A DNA stretch of 64,000 nucleotides. Origin: Streptomyces broussonetiae (GTDB taxonomy: Bacteria > Actinomycetota > Actinomycetes > Streptomycetales > Streptomycetaceae). Location: positions 8,742,001 to 8,806,000 of the forward strand of contig NZ_CP047020.1 of assembly GCF_009796285.1 (NCBI RefSeq). The letters are read 5' to 3'. Below the pieces are notes generated by a model, which was not told where the DNA came from, ran no database searches, and was given only the letters and a program-made list of their open reading frames with translations. The position numbers and the translations under genes were made by a program. Each line of letters begins with the position of its first letter. Position 1 is the first letter of the stretch. Shown in pieces: positions 43,576 to 50,771 of the stretch.

Positions 43576-44352
43576 TCAGCCGTGCTTGACGGTCAGGCCG
43601 TAGAACGCGACACGGGCGCCGTTGGTGGTGCTGTCGGAGGAGGACTGGTTGTAGGAACCGGCCTTGAAGTACTGCTTGTACTGCTGGAAGGACGACGGGA
43701 TGGCGTAGTGGGTGGTGGTGCCGTTCACCGTCAGGTCGATGGTGTTGCCGCCGGAGACCGCGATCGTATAACTCCAGGTCTTGCCGATCGCAACATGACC
43801 GACGGGGTGCGAGGTCTGGCCGCCGGACGGCGAGTTCTCGGTGCCGAGCACGATGTCGCCGTTGGCGTGGTAGTACAGCTCCAGCAGCGGCTTGGTGGAC
43901 GAACCGCCGCTGCCCAGGTGGATCTGGCCGACGCACACGTTCTTCGTCACCGACACCACGCGCAGGGTCGCGCTCATCTTGTGCGAGCCGGACAGTGACC
44001 AGTCGGCGGCGCTGCCGTTGCCGTTCATCTCGCGCAGCTCGGAGCGGGCGTAGTTGGAGTTCGGCGTGGTGACCCCCTTCTCGGGAGCCCAGAAGGTCAT
44101 GGCCCCGTCGCGGGTGTCGGTGTAGAAGTACGCGTCCTGGTAGCCGCCCGCGCCCTGGAGACGGGACGACGGGATGGTGGTGGGGCTGCCGGGGGAGCCG
44201 ACGGGCTCCTGCAGCTCCCACACCGAGAGGTCGAAGTTGCCGCCGGGCGCGACATGCGGGTCGGCGGCGATCGCGCTGGGGCTGCCGAGGAGAGCGAGCG
44301 CGAGGGCGAGGCCTGCGGTGGCCGGCAGCGCGAGGAGCCGTGATCGGTTCAT
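43576..44352 (-). CDS. Polysaccharide lyase family 7 (alginate lyase-like)
   Basis: The 258-residue secreted enzyme has a signal peptide (1-29) and one PL7 domain. The three hallmark blocks are YARSELRE (101-108), VGQIH with the catalytic-type Gln/His (141-145) and YFKAGSYNQ (228-236). PL7 enzymes cleave alginate or glucuronan-like polymers by beta-elimination. ATG 44352 follows GAAGGGA. Upstream is a strong -35/-10 promoter and a long palindrome just inside the transcript, suggesting tight repression without inducer. No regulator gene is adjacent. Confidence 0.92.
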   Translation of the reverse strand: MNRSRLLALPATAGLALALALLGSPSAIAADPHVAPGGNFDLSVWELQEPVGSPGSPTTIPSSRLQGAGGYQDAYFYTDTRDGAMTFWAPEKGVTTPNSNYARSELREMNGNGSAADWSLSGSHKMSATLRVVSVTKNVCVGQIHLGSGGSSTKPLLELYYHANGDIVLGTENSPSGGQTSHPVGHVAIGKTWSYTIAVSGGNTIDLTVNGTTTHYAIPSSFQQYKQYFKAGSYNQSSSDSTTNGARVAFYGLTVKHG

Positions 44353-44373
44353 GGGGGGTCCCTTCGTCGAGCC

Positions 44374-44410
44374 AGGATGCGTTCAGCATTCTGAACGCTG
44401 AACGCATCCT
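44374..44410. promoter_or_regulatory. Operator-like palindrome upstream of PL7 gene
   Basis: Perfect 13-bp arms aggatgcgttcag (44374-44386) and ctgaacgcatcct (44398-44410) contain a nested GTTCAG-catt-CTGAAC. It lies just downstream of the predicted start of transcription, a good place for a repressor. Confidence 0.7.
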
Positions 44411-44430
44411 TGTCCGTTCGGTGACCCGAG

Positions 44431-44459
44431 AAGCTAGAGGTCTGAACCAAGCACGTCAA
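44431..44459 (-). promoter_or_regulatory. Predicted PL7 promoter
   Basis: On the minus strand TTGACG (44459-44454) and TAGCTT (44436-44431) are 17 bp apart, a good vegetative-type promoter, with initiation near 44424. Confidence 0.7.
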
Positions 44460-44464
44460 GAGGT

Positions 44465-45679
44465 TCAGCAGGTGCCCTCGTCCTGCCACGGTCCCCACTG
44501 CGAGGCGCCGGGCACCTCGTTCTGGGTCCACCACTTGGCCTTCCAGTTGTGCTCGCCGTAGGAGACCTCGTCTCCGGCCGTGTACACGGACGTCGCACTC
44601 CAGGCGGTCTTGCACGAGGTGGGAGTGGGTGTCGGGGTCGGAGTCGGGGTGGGCGTGGTGGTCGGCGGGGTGACCCCGGCGAACTCCACCGAGTACTTGG
44701 CGAAGTCCCAGTCGTTCTGCGTCACGCTCGAGCAGGTTCCAGAGGTGCGACCGCCGTTGTCGGGCGGGGAGCACTGGCGGTCGCGGTTCAAGGACCAGAA
44801 CGTGAAGCGGTCCATGTTGTGGCTCGTGGCGTAGTCCAGCACGGTCTGGAAGTCGGACTGGGTGAAGTACTCCCCCGAGTCGCTGCGGCCGTTCATGCCG
44901 GAGAAGCCCTCGTGGGCGTACGCGGTCGCCTGGTCCCAGCCGAAGGTGGACTGCAGGATCGAGTTGAAGTTGGTCAGCGCGCTGGTCTGGCTCGCCGCCC
45001 CGTTGAACCCGCCGTCGAACGGCATGATGGAGAAGTTGTTCGGGGTGAAGCCCTGGGACTTGGCCTCGAGCAGCATCTGCTTGCCGAACCAGCCGGTGCC
45101 GTCCGCGGTGCCGGCCGTCGTCACCGAGACGTACAGTCCCGGGTTGTTCTGCTGGAGGATCTTGGCCGCGCCGATCTCGTTGTGGATCGCTGCCGTGTTC
45201 TCGTACTCCGGCTCCTCCAGGTCGAAGTCGATGGCGTGCAGGCCGTACTTGGTGATGACCTGCTGGTACGCCGCCGCCGTGGACGCCGCGTCCGCGCAGG
45301 CCTGGCCGAGCTTCGTGCCGCCGTAGCCGCCGATGGAGACCGAGACGTCACCGCCCTTGCCGCGGATGGTGTTGATCATCGACTGTACGGCCGTGTCCGA
45401 GGAGACGGGTGCGGTGCCGCCCCAGGTCGGCGAGCAGCCGCCGCCGTTGGGGGCCAGGACGAAGGCCAGCTGGAAGGCCTTGAGTCCCGTCGCGTCCATG
45501 ATGGCGGACGGGTCCGGCGGGTCGTTGTCCAGCGGCATCAGATAGGGGGCGGCGGCGTACCAGCGGTTGCTCAGCGCGGTGGTCGCGCCCGAGGCATTGC
45601 CCGCGACGAGCGCGGTCGTGCCGGCGGCGGCGAGCGTGACGGCCGCCGCCGCGCCCAGACATGCCCGAAGACGTCTCAC
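44465..45679 (-). CDS. GH18 chitinase with C-terminal CBM5/12
   Basis: The 404-residue secreted enzyme starts at GTG 45679 (GGAGG six bases upstream). A signal peptide leads to a GH18 domain with SxGG (VSIGGYGG) and the catalytic D-x-D-x-E as Asp151, Asp153 and Glu155 (IDFDLEEPE). Then comes a TPTP linker and a CBM5/12 module with AKWWTQNEVPG and WGPW. It should cut chitin and bind it. Two DasR-like boxes lie upstream, so it is likely induced by N-acetylglucosamine-type signals. It follows GH31 on the same strand but has its own regulatory region. Confidence 0.93.
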   Translation of the reverse strand: MRRLRACLGAAAAVTLAAAGTTALVAGNASGATTALSNRWYAAAPYLMPLDNDPPDPSAIMDATGLKAFQLAFVLAPNGGGCSPTWGGTAPVSSDTAVQSMINTIRGKGGDVSVSIGGYGGTKLGQACADAASTAAAYQQVITKYGLHAIDFDLEEPEYENTAAIHNEIGAAKILQQNNPGLYVSVTTAGTADGTGWFGKQMLLEAKSQGFTPNNFSIMPFDGGFNGAASQTSALTNFNSILQSTFGWDQATAYAHEGFSGMNGRSDSGEYFTQSDFQTVLDYATSHNMDRFTFWSLNRDRQCSPPDNGGRTSGTCSSVTQNDWDFAKYSVEFAGVTPPTTTPTPTPTPTPTPTSCKTAWSATSVYTAGDEVSYGEHNWKAKWWTQNEVPGASQWGPWQDEGTC

Positions 45680-45762
45680 TGCGTGCCTCCAGAGGGTGGG
45701 GGTGGGGAGTTCCCGTGCGGGGAGCCCCACCCTCCGGGAGCTGTTGCGGTCACGTCAATGAG

Positions 45763-45775
45763 TTGGACTAGACCA
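45763..45775. promoter_or_regulatory. DasR-like (dre) box 1 upstream of chitinase
   Basis: TTGGACTAGACCA (minus strand TGGTCTAGTCCAA) is close to the published DasR consensus core TGGTCTAGACCA. It is one of two identical copies upstream of the GH18 start. Confidence 0.75.
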
Positions 45776-45784
45776 GCGCGCTCT

Positions 45785-45797
45785 TTGGACTAGACCA
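45785..45797. promoter_or_regulatory. DasR-like (dre) box 2 upstream of chitinase
   Basis: An identical 13-mer begins 22 bp from the first, two helical turns away, so both boxes face the same side of the DNA. Confidence 0.75.
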
Positions 45798-45807
45798 TAC
45801 GATCCCT

Positions 45808-48474
45808 TTACCTTCCGTCGACCAGGCGCACAGTGAACCCGCGGTCGAGCGGCAGGCTCGGCACGGTGATCGTCGTGACGTGCGCGCCCGGGTCGAACGA
45901 CCAGGCGGAGGACGGCAGTTGACGGCCGCCGAGCAGAACCCGCGCAGGTGCCGTGCTGCCGTGCACGGTGAACCGGTAGGAGCGGGCATCCACCTTCCCG
46001 GCGTACTCGCCCCTGCTCGCGCCCACCGACAGGGTCGTCCCGCCGCCGTCGGCGTGCAGGGACACCTGCTGGGTGGCCGCCGCGCCCTTGGTGAAGTCCC
46101 GGGTCACCCCGTCGTCCTCGTACAGCGTGTAGTGACTCGTGCCGTGGGCGGCCGGATAGAGGTCCCAGTCCAGCTCGTGCCGGTCCCGGGTCTGCCAACT
46201 CGTGGTTCCCTTGGGCCACATCGGTACGATCGCGCCCTCGCGCACGAACAGCGGGAGCGTGTCGAGCGGGGCGTGGTAGCCGTTGATCGTGGTCGGGCCC
46301 TGGTAGGTGCGGCCCGTCCAGTAGTCGGTCCAGGTGCCCTTGGGCAGATGGATGCCGTCACGGGTGTCGGAGTCCTGGTACACCGGGGCGACGAGGAAGT
46401 CCGGGCCCGACAGGAACTCGTACTTCGCCTGGTCCGTGAGTGCGCCCGGATCCCCCGGATACTCCAGCCACAGCGGACGCACCGCGCCCACCCCGGTCTT
46501 CGCGGCCTCGGCGGACAGGGTGTACATGTACGGCAGCAGCCGCTCCTTGAGCTGCAGGTACGTGCGGTTGATCGAGGTGTAGGGCTCGCCGTCCAGCCAG
46601 GGCTGCTGGTCGGCCGGCTTGCCGGTGGTGAGGTCGGTGGCCCAGCCGTCCATGGTCATGATGGTCGGCAGGAACGCCTTCCACTGCAGGTCACGGGCGT
46701 ACATCTTGGGGTCGTGACGGTAGATGCTGCCCACGTCACCGGTGTTGTACGCGATGCCGGACATGGTCGCCCCGGCATACGTCGGGATCTGCCAGCGGAT
46801 GTAGTCCCAGGACAGCTTCTGGTCGCCGCTCCACAGCACGCCGCAGCGCTGCGCGCCCGCCCAGGACACCGGCAGCCAGACGAAACCGCGTGCGTCGCTG
46901 TTGTCCTCGATGCCCTTCTTCGCGGCATCGCAGGCGTCCAGTGCGAACTTGTACCCGTTGCCGACCCAGGCCACGTCCAGCTTGGCCACGCGCTGGCCTG
47001 CCTTGACCTGGTCGGCGAGCTTGTCGATGCCGTCCTGCGTCCACAGGCCGAGCTGGGCGTGGTGGTCCTGCAGGCCCTTCGCGGTCTGTTCCAGGTTCTC
47101 GTACCCGCAGCCGTACCCGTCGTTGACCAGCATCCAGCCGAGCGGCATCTGGTTCTGTGTGTACCCGTCGGCGACCTTGAGCGCGTCCAGGGTGTGCCGC
47201 TCGCCCCGGTTGGCGTTGTGCAGATAGCAGTCGGAGTCGCCGGGTTCCAGGCCGTACACCGGCGGCATGAACGGTTTGCCGACCAACGCCGTGTACTTGT
47301 CGATCACTTGCTTGGCGTCACCCAGGAAGTAGTAGGCGTCCAGGCGCCGTTCCTGCTGGCCCGTGGTGACCGGCTCGCCGAAGGTGTACACGCCGGGCGC
47401 GAAGGTGTTGCGGAAGACGCCGTAGCCCGCGCTGGAGAGGTAGAACGGCTGGGAGTTGTTGTAGCCGCCCTCGTCCCAGTCGAAGCTGTTGGACACGTAC
47501 ATCGTCTGTCCGCGGTGCGAGAAGCTGCCGTTCTGCTCGCCGCCGCCGAAGAACTGCTCGTCCGCGCCCCGCTGCAGGCTCTGCCGCATCCCGCCGGTCG
47601 ACCAGCGCAGCGGCTTGTCCTCCTGCCAGATCCGGGTGCGGTTGTCGGGCCTGTACAAGCCGAAGCGCAGCGGCTTCTTGTACACGCGCAGCACGGCCTG
47701 AGCAGAGCGGACGCCGTAGTAGTCGCCCGCGTCGAAGGACGAGGTGTGCCGCTGGACGGCGGGCTCCTTGCGCACGATCGCGGTGCCCGCGGGATCGCTC
47801 AGCGACCCGGACGGATCCGCCTGGAGGCGGAGTTGGCCGTCCGCCAGGAAGTCGGCCCGTGCCGTCAACTGCCCGGCCCTGACGGTGTAGCTGCCGTCGC
47901 CGCCTGCGAAGGACGTGAGGTCGCCGGCGTCCGTGGTCGCGGGCAGGTACGCCGTGCCCGTGAAGGAGTTGTCGTGCACGTCGTACGGCACGACCAGCAC
48001 GTGGTACGTCCCCGACGCCCGTGGGATCACCGTCGCCTCGGGGTCGGCGGTGCCCGCACTGGACGCCACCTGCTTGCCCTGGTCGTCGTAGACGTACAGG
48101 TCGAAGTCGTCGGACGGCTTGTCCCACTTGATGGACAGCGGGACGCCGCCCTCGGGGTTGTCGTTCCAGTAGCCGTCCGGGACCGAGACGGTCAGGTCGA
48201 AGCGGTCGCAGACCTTGTTGCCCGGGTCGGCGCCGGTGGCCGGGCAGCTCTCGGTGCCGCCGCCGGTGCCCTTGGCGTAGACCGGGCTCTGCCAGCTGAC
48301 GCTGCTGTGGGCGGAATCCAGCACGGCACCGCCGGCACCGGCCGCGTCGGCGGCCCGGGCCGGTGCCGGGATGGCGAGCGCGGTCGCCGCCAGGGCGGTC
48401 GCCAGCCCCAGCGGTACCCAGGCCGGCCAGGGCACACGGTGACGCAGTCTTCGCGGTCCTGTCACTCTTCGCAC
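45808..48474 (-). CDS. Secreted GH31 alpha-glucosidase-type enzyme
   Basis: The 888-residue enzyme starts at GTG 48474 with GAGGGGAG upstream and has a Sec signal ending APARA. An N-terminal accessory domain (about 45-190, with FDLYVYDDQGKQV) precedes the GH31 barrel. The nucleophile is Asp500 in AKLDVAWVGNGY and the acid/base is Asp551 in WSGDQK. C-terminal beta domains (DUF5110-like) follow. GH31 members release glucose, xylose or galactose, or transfer glucosyl groups; specificity is unknown. Its leader contains a GTTGCTCG/CGAGCAAC inverted repeat (48525-48564). Confidence 0.9.
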   Translation of the reverse strand: MRRVTGPRRLRHRVPWPAWVPLGLATALAATALAIPAPARAADAAGAGGAVLDSAHSSVSWQSPVYAKGTGGGTESCPATGADPGNKVCDRFDLTVSVPDGYWNDNPEGGVPLSIKWDKPSDDFDLYVYDDQGKQVASSAGTADPEATVIPRASGTYHVLVVPYDVHDNSFTGTAYLPATTDAGDLTSFAGGDGSYTVRAGQLTARADFLADGQLRLQADPSGSLSDPAGTAIVRKEPAVQRHTSSFDAGDYYGVRSAQAVLRVYKKPLRFGLYRPDNRTRIWQEDKPLRWSTGGMRQSLQRGADEQFFGGGEQNGSFSHRGQTMYVSNSFDWDEGGYNNSQPFYLSSAGYGVFRNTFAPGVYTFGEPVTTGQQERRLDAYYFLGDAKQVIDKYTALVGKPFMPPVYGLEPGDSDCYLHNANRGERHTLDALKVADGYTQNQMPLGWMLVNDGYGCGYENLEQTAKGLQDHHAQLGLWTQDGIDKLADQVKAGQRVAKLDVAWVGNGYKFALDACDAAKKGIEDNSDARGFVWLPVSWAGAQRCGVLWSGDQKLSWDYIRWQIPTYAGATMSGIAYNTGDVGSIYRHDPKMYARDLQWKAFLPTIMTMDGWATDLTTGKPADQQPWLDGEPYTSINRTYLQLKERLLPYMYTLSAEAAKTGVGAVRPLWLEYPGDPGALTDQAKYEFLSGPDFLVAPVYQDSDTRDGIHLPKGTWTDYWTGRTYQGPTTINGYHAPLDTLPLFVREGAIVPMWPKGTTSWQTRDRHELDWDLYPAAHGTSHYTLYEDDGVTRDFTKGAAATQQVSLHADGGGTTLSVGASRGEYAGKVDARSYRFTVHGSTAPARVLLGGRQLPSSAWSFDPGAHVTTITVPSLPLDRGFTVRLVDGR

Positions 48475-48524
48475 GGCGGAACAGCTCCCCTCGCAGCACT
48501 GCGGACTGACTGTTCTTGCGGGAT

Positions 48525-48564
48525 GTTGCTCGTACACGCTCGAAATAGGCTCCAATCGAGCAAC
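48525..48564. promoter_or_regulatory. GTTGCTCG/CGAGCAAC inverted repeat upstream of GH31
   Basis: Perfect 8-bp arms at 48525-48532 and 48557-48564 are 24 bp apart, 51-90 bp upstream of the GH31 start. They could bind a LacI-type or other dimeric regulator. Confidence 0.35.
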
Positions 48565-48637
48565 TTCACGCACGCAGACTCAGGGTTGGCACAGGTTCAT
48601 GTCAAGACCGCGGAACGTGCGGGCCGGGCCGGACACG

Positions 48638-48675
48638 CCGAAGGCCGGTCCCCGGGGAGGGGGACCGGCCTTCGG
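48638..48675 (-). terminator. Terminator of the thioesterase gene
   Basis: Perfect 15-bp arms (48638-48652, 48661-48675) with an 8-base loop lie 12 bp past the stop. Confidence 0.85.
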
Positions 48676-48687
48676 TGTGCGCCCTGC

Positions 48688-49125
48688 TCAGCCGGCGTCG
48701 GTGGCCTTCCGGAGCACGATCTGGGTCTGCGTGGTCTGGCCGACCAGCCGGTCCCGGTCGTCGCGCAGGTCGGTCTGCACCACGATGAGCGTGCCGCCGA
48801 GGTGGAGCGGCCGGGCGGTGGCGTGGACGTGCCCGGAGGTGACCGCGCGCAGGAAGTTGGTCTTGGACTCCACCGTCGACGTGCCGGACGCCCCCTTGGG
48901 CAGATTCAGATGGGCGCACACCGCCCCCACGCTGTCCGCAAGCGCCATCAGCGCACCGCCGTGCAGCGCGCCCCCGGCGGTACAGGCTTCGGGGGACCAG
49001 GCCAGCGTGCCGACCGCACGCTCGGCGGTGGCTTCCTTCAGCTCGATGCCCAGACCGGCCGCGAACGGCATGGCGGCCAGCAGTTCGGCGGGCTCGGGGA
49101 GGCTGCGCGGGGAAGGGGACGACAT
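48688..49125 (-). CDS. Hotdog-fold (PaaI-type) thioesterase
   Basis: The 145-residue protein has the hotdog motif GGALHGGALMALADSVGAVCAHL with the catalytic-type His/Asp environment of PaaI enzymes, followed by STVESKTNFLRAVTSGHVHATARPLH and a strand VVQTDLRDDRDRLV. It likely hydrolyses an aryl- or acyl-CoA thioester. ATG 49125 has a loose AAAGGCGG leader. It is alone in its transcription unit. Confidence 0.88.
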   Translation of the reverse strand: MSSPSPRSLPEPAELLAAMPFAAGLGIELKEATAERAVGTLAWSPEACTAGGALHGGALMALADSVGAVCAHLNLPKGASGTSTVESKTNFLRAVTSGHVHATARPLHLGGTLIVVQTDLRDDRDRLVGQTTQTQIVLRKATDAG

Positions 49126-49530
49126 GGGCCACCGCCTTTCGTGAGAGTCACGATCACCGGGCAGTGTGCCAGTTCCGCACGCCCGGCGACGGCCGGACGA
49201 CCGGACTGCGCGCCGATGTCCGCAGACCCATGGCGGACTTTCCGTCGCCTGGGGCACCCTTGAGGGTGTGCGTACTGTTTCGCGGCGTTTGAGCAGTCGC
49301 GCACGGTGGGGACGCCAGACATCGGTACGAATGGCAGGACGCGCTCGGCGCGTCATGGGGGGAGCGGTCGCGCATGCGATCCATCAGTTGTGATCCACGA
49401 TCCACGAGCCGTGATCCACGGTCCGTCAGCCCTGATCCACGATCGGCAGGCGGTGATCCGTACGCCGCAGCGGCCCGTGCCGTGCGGGGCACACCGCTTG
49501 CGCCGCCGGTGGAAGGGCGGTCGAGCTGAG
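49126..49530. other. Divergent region with phased repeat array
   Basis: Between the thioesterase and GNAT_6 starts. Its main content is the 21-bp array at 49390-49473. A longer reading of the GNAT_6 frame would cover it, but the protein before residue V(49531) is unlike the family. Confidence 0.4.
49390..49473. repeat. Four imperfect 21-bp direct repeats (gtgatccac...)
   Basis: Units begin at 49390, 49411, 49432 and 49453. The first nine bases (gtgatccac) are best conserved. The 21-bp period equals two helical turns. In the GNAT_6 frame they spell seven-residue repeats (VIHDPRA, VIHGPSA, LIHDRQA). Confidence 0.85.
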
Positions 49531-50664
49531 GTGGAGATCACCATCCACAGACCGGGCGAGCTGACGTCCGAACTGCGCGCGGCCTGGCATCGGGCGATGG
49601 ACGAGTCGCCGGAGTACGCCAATCCCTTTCTCGCGCCGGAGTTCACGGCCGGAGTCGGGCTCTTCAGGGGCGGGGCGCGGGTGGCGGTCCTGCGCCAGGG
49701 CGGGGTGCCGGCCGGCTTCTTCCCCTACGAGCGCGGGCCGTTCGGCACCGGCCGGGCCATCGGGCTCGGGTTGTCCGACTGCCAGGCGCTCGTGCACCGG
49801 CCCGGGGTCACCTGGGACGCCGGGGAACTGCTGCGGGCCTGCGGGCTCAGCATCTTCGAGTTCGACCATCTCGTCCAGGAGCAGCGGCCGTTCGCGCCGC
49901 ATGTCACCGGTACCTTCGCCTCTCCGGTGATCGATGTGAAGCCCGGCGACGGCGGCTACCCCGAGTGGTTGCGCGCCACCTATCCGGGGCTGGCCAAGAC
50001 GACGCTGAAGAAGGAGCGGCGGCTAGGCCGGGACGTCGGCGAGGTGCGGTTCGTGTTCGACGAGCGCGACCCGGAGATGCTGCGCACCCTGATGCGCTGG
50101 AAGTCCGCGCAGTACCGCAGGACCGGCCGCATGGACCGGTTCTCCCGGCCGTGGATCGTCGCTCTGGCCGAGCATCTCTTCCGCGTCCGCGAGGAGCACT
50201 TCACCGGCGTGCTGTCCGTGCTGTACGCGGGCGACCGGCCGGTGGCCGCGCACTTCGGACCTCGGTCGAGCACCGTACTGGCGGCCTGGTTCACCGCGTA
50301 CGACCCCGAACTGCACTACTACTCACCGGGTTTGATGATGCACCTGCGAACCGCCGAGGGGGCCGCCCGGGCCGGAGTGACCCTGGTGGACCTGGGCCGG
50401 GGCGACAAGGAGTACAAGGACTGGCTCAAGACCCGGGAACTGCGCGTCGGCGAGGGCTTCGCCGCCCGTGCCCACCCGGTGGCCCTGGCCCAGCGGCTGT
50501 GGCGCAGGCCGGTCCGTGGCCTGCGCAACACGGTGCTGGCCCATCCCGGGCTGCGTGATCCGGCCGACCACCTGCTCAAGGCTGCGGGCAGGCTGCGCAC
50601 CCAGGGCCGGGCCGCTCGGATCGCCTCCCCGGCCGGCCGGACGGAGCGCCTTCCGAAACGGTAG
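49531..50664 (+). CDS. GNAT_6 (CelD/BcsL-like) acetyltransferase
   Basis: The 377-residue protein has two GNAT-like halves; the second (about 165-310) fits the GNAT_6 group with LLRTLMRWKSAQYRRTG-type helix, VLYAGDRPVAAHFGP and YSPGLMMHLRTAEGAARAGVTLVDLGRGDKEYKDW. This group includes exopolysaccharide and cellulose-associated acyltransferases. GTG 49531 is preferred because homology-like sequence starts there. It is preceded by the 21-bp repeat array and followed by the Asp-box propeller gene, 107 bp downstream. A role in surface glycan modification is plausible but unproven. Confidence 0.8.
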   Translation: MEITIHRPGELTSELRAAWHRAMDESPEYANPFLAPEFTAGVGLFRGGARVAVLRQGGVPAGFFPYERGPFGTGRAIGLGLSDCQALVHRPGVTWDAGELLRACGLSIFEFDHLVQEQRPFAPHVTGTFASPVIDVKPGDGGYPEWLRATYPGLAKTTLKKERRLGRDVGEVRFVFDERDPEMLRTLMRWKSAQYRRTGRMDRFSRPWIVALAEHLFRVREEHFTGVLSVLYAGDRPVAAHFGPRSSTVLAAWFTAYDPELHYYSPGLMMHLRTAEGAARAGVTLVDLGRGDKEYKDWLKTRELRVGEGFAARAHPVALAQRLWRRPVRGLRNTVLAHPGLRDPADHLLKAAGRLRTQGRAARIASPAGRTERLPKR

Positions 50665-50771
50665 TTACTGACAGGTTCTCGTCAAGATTTGGCCAAGCGG
50701 CGGATGTTTCCGTGCGTGCGTGGTCGGGTCTCCTGCGTCGGCAGTGTCGATGCCTTCCAAGGAGGCCCCCG

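Noticed and set aside
49390..49473. CRISPR-like array
   Set aside because: The 21-bp units abut directly with no spacers and are imperfect. No cas gene is present.
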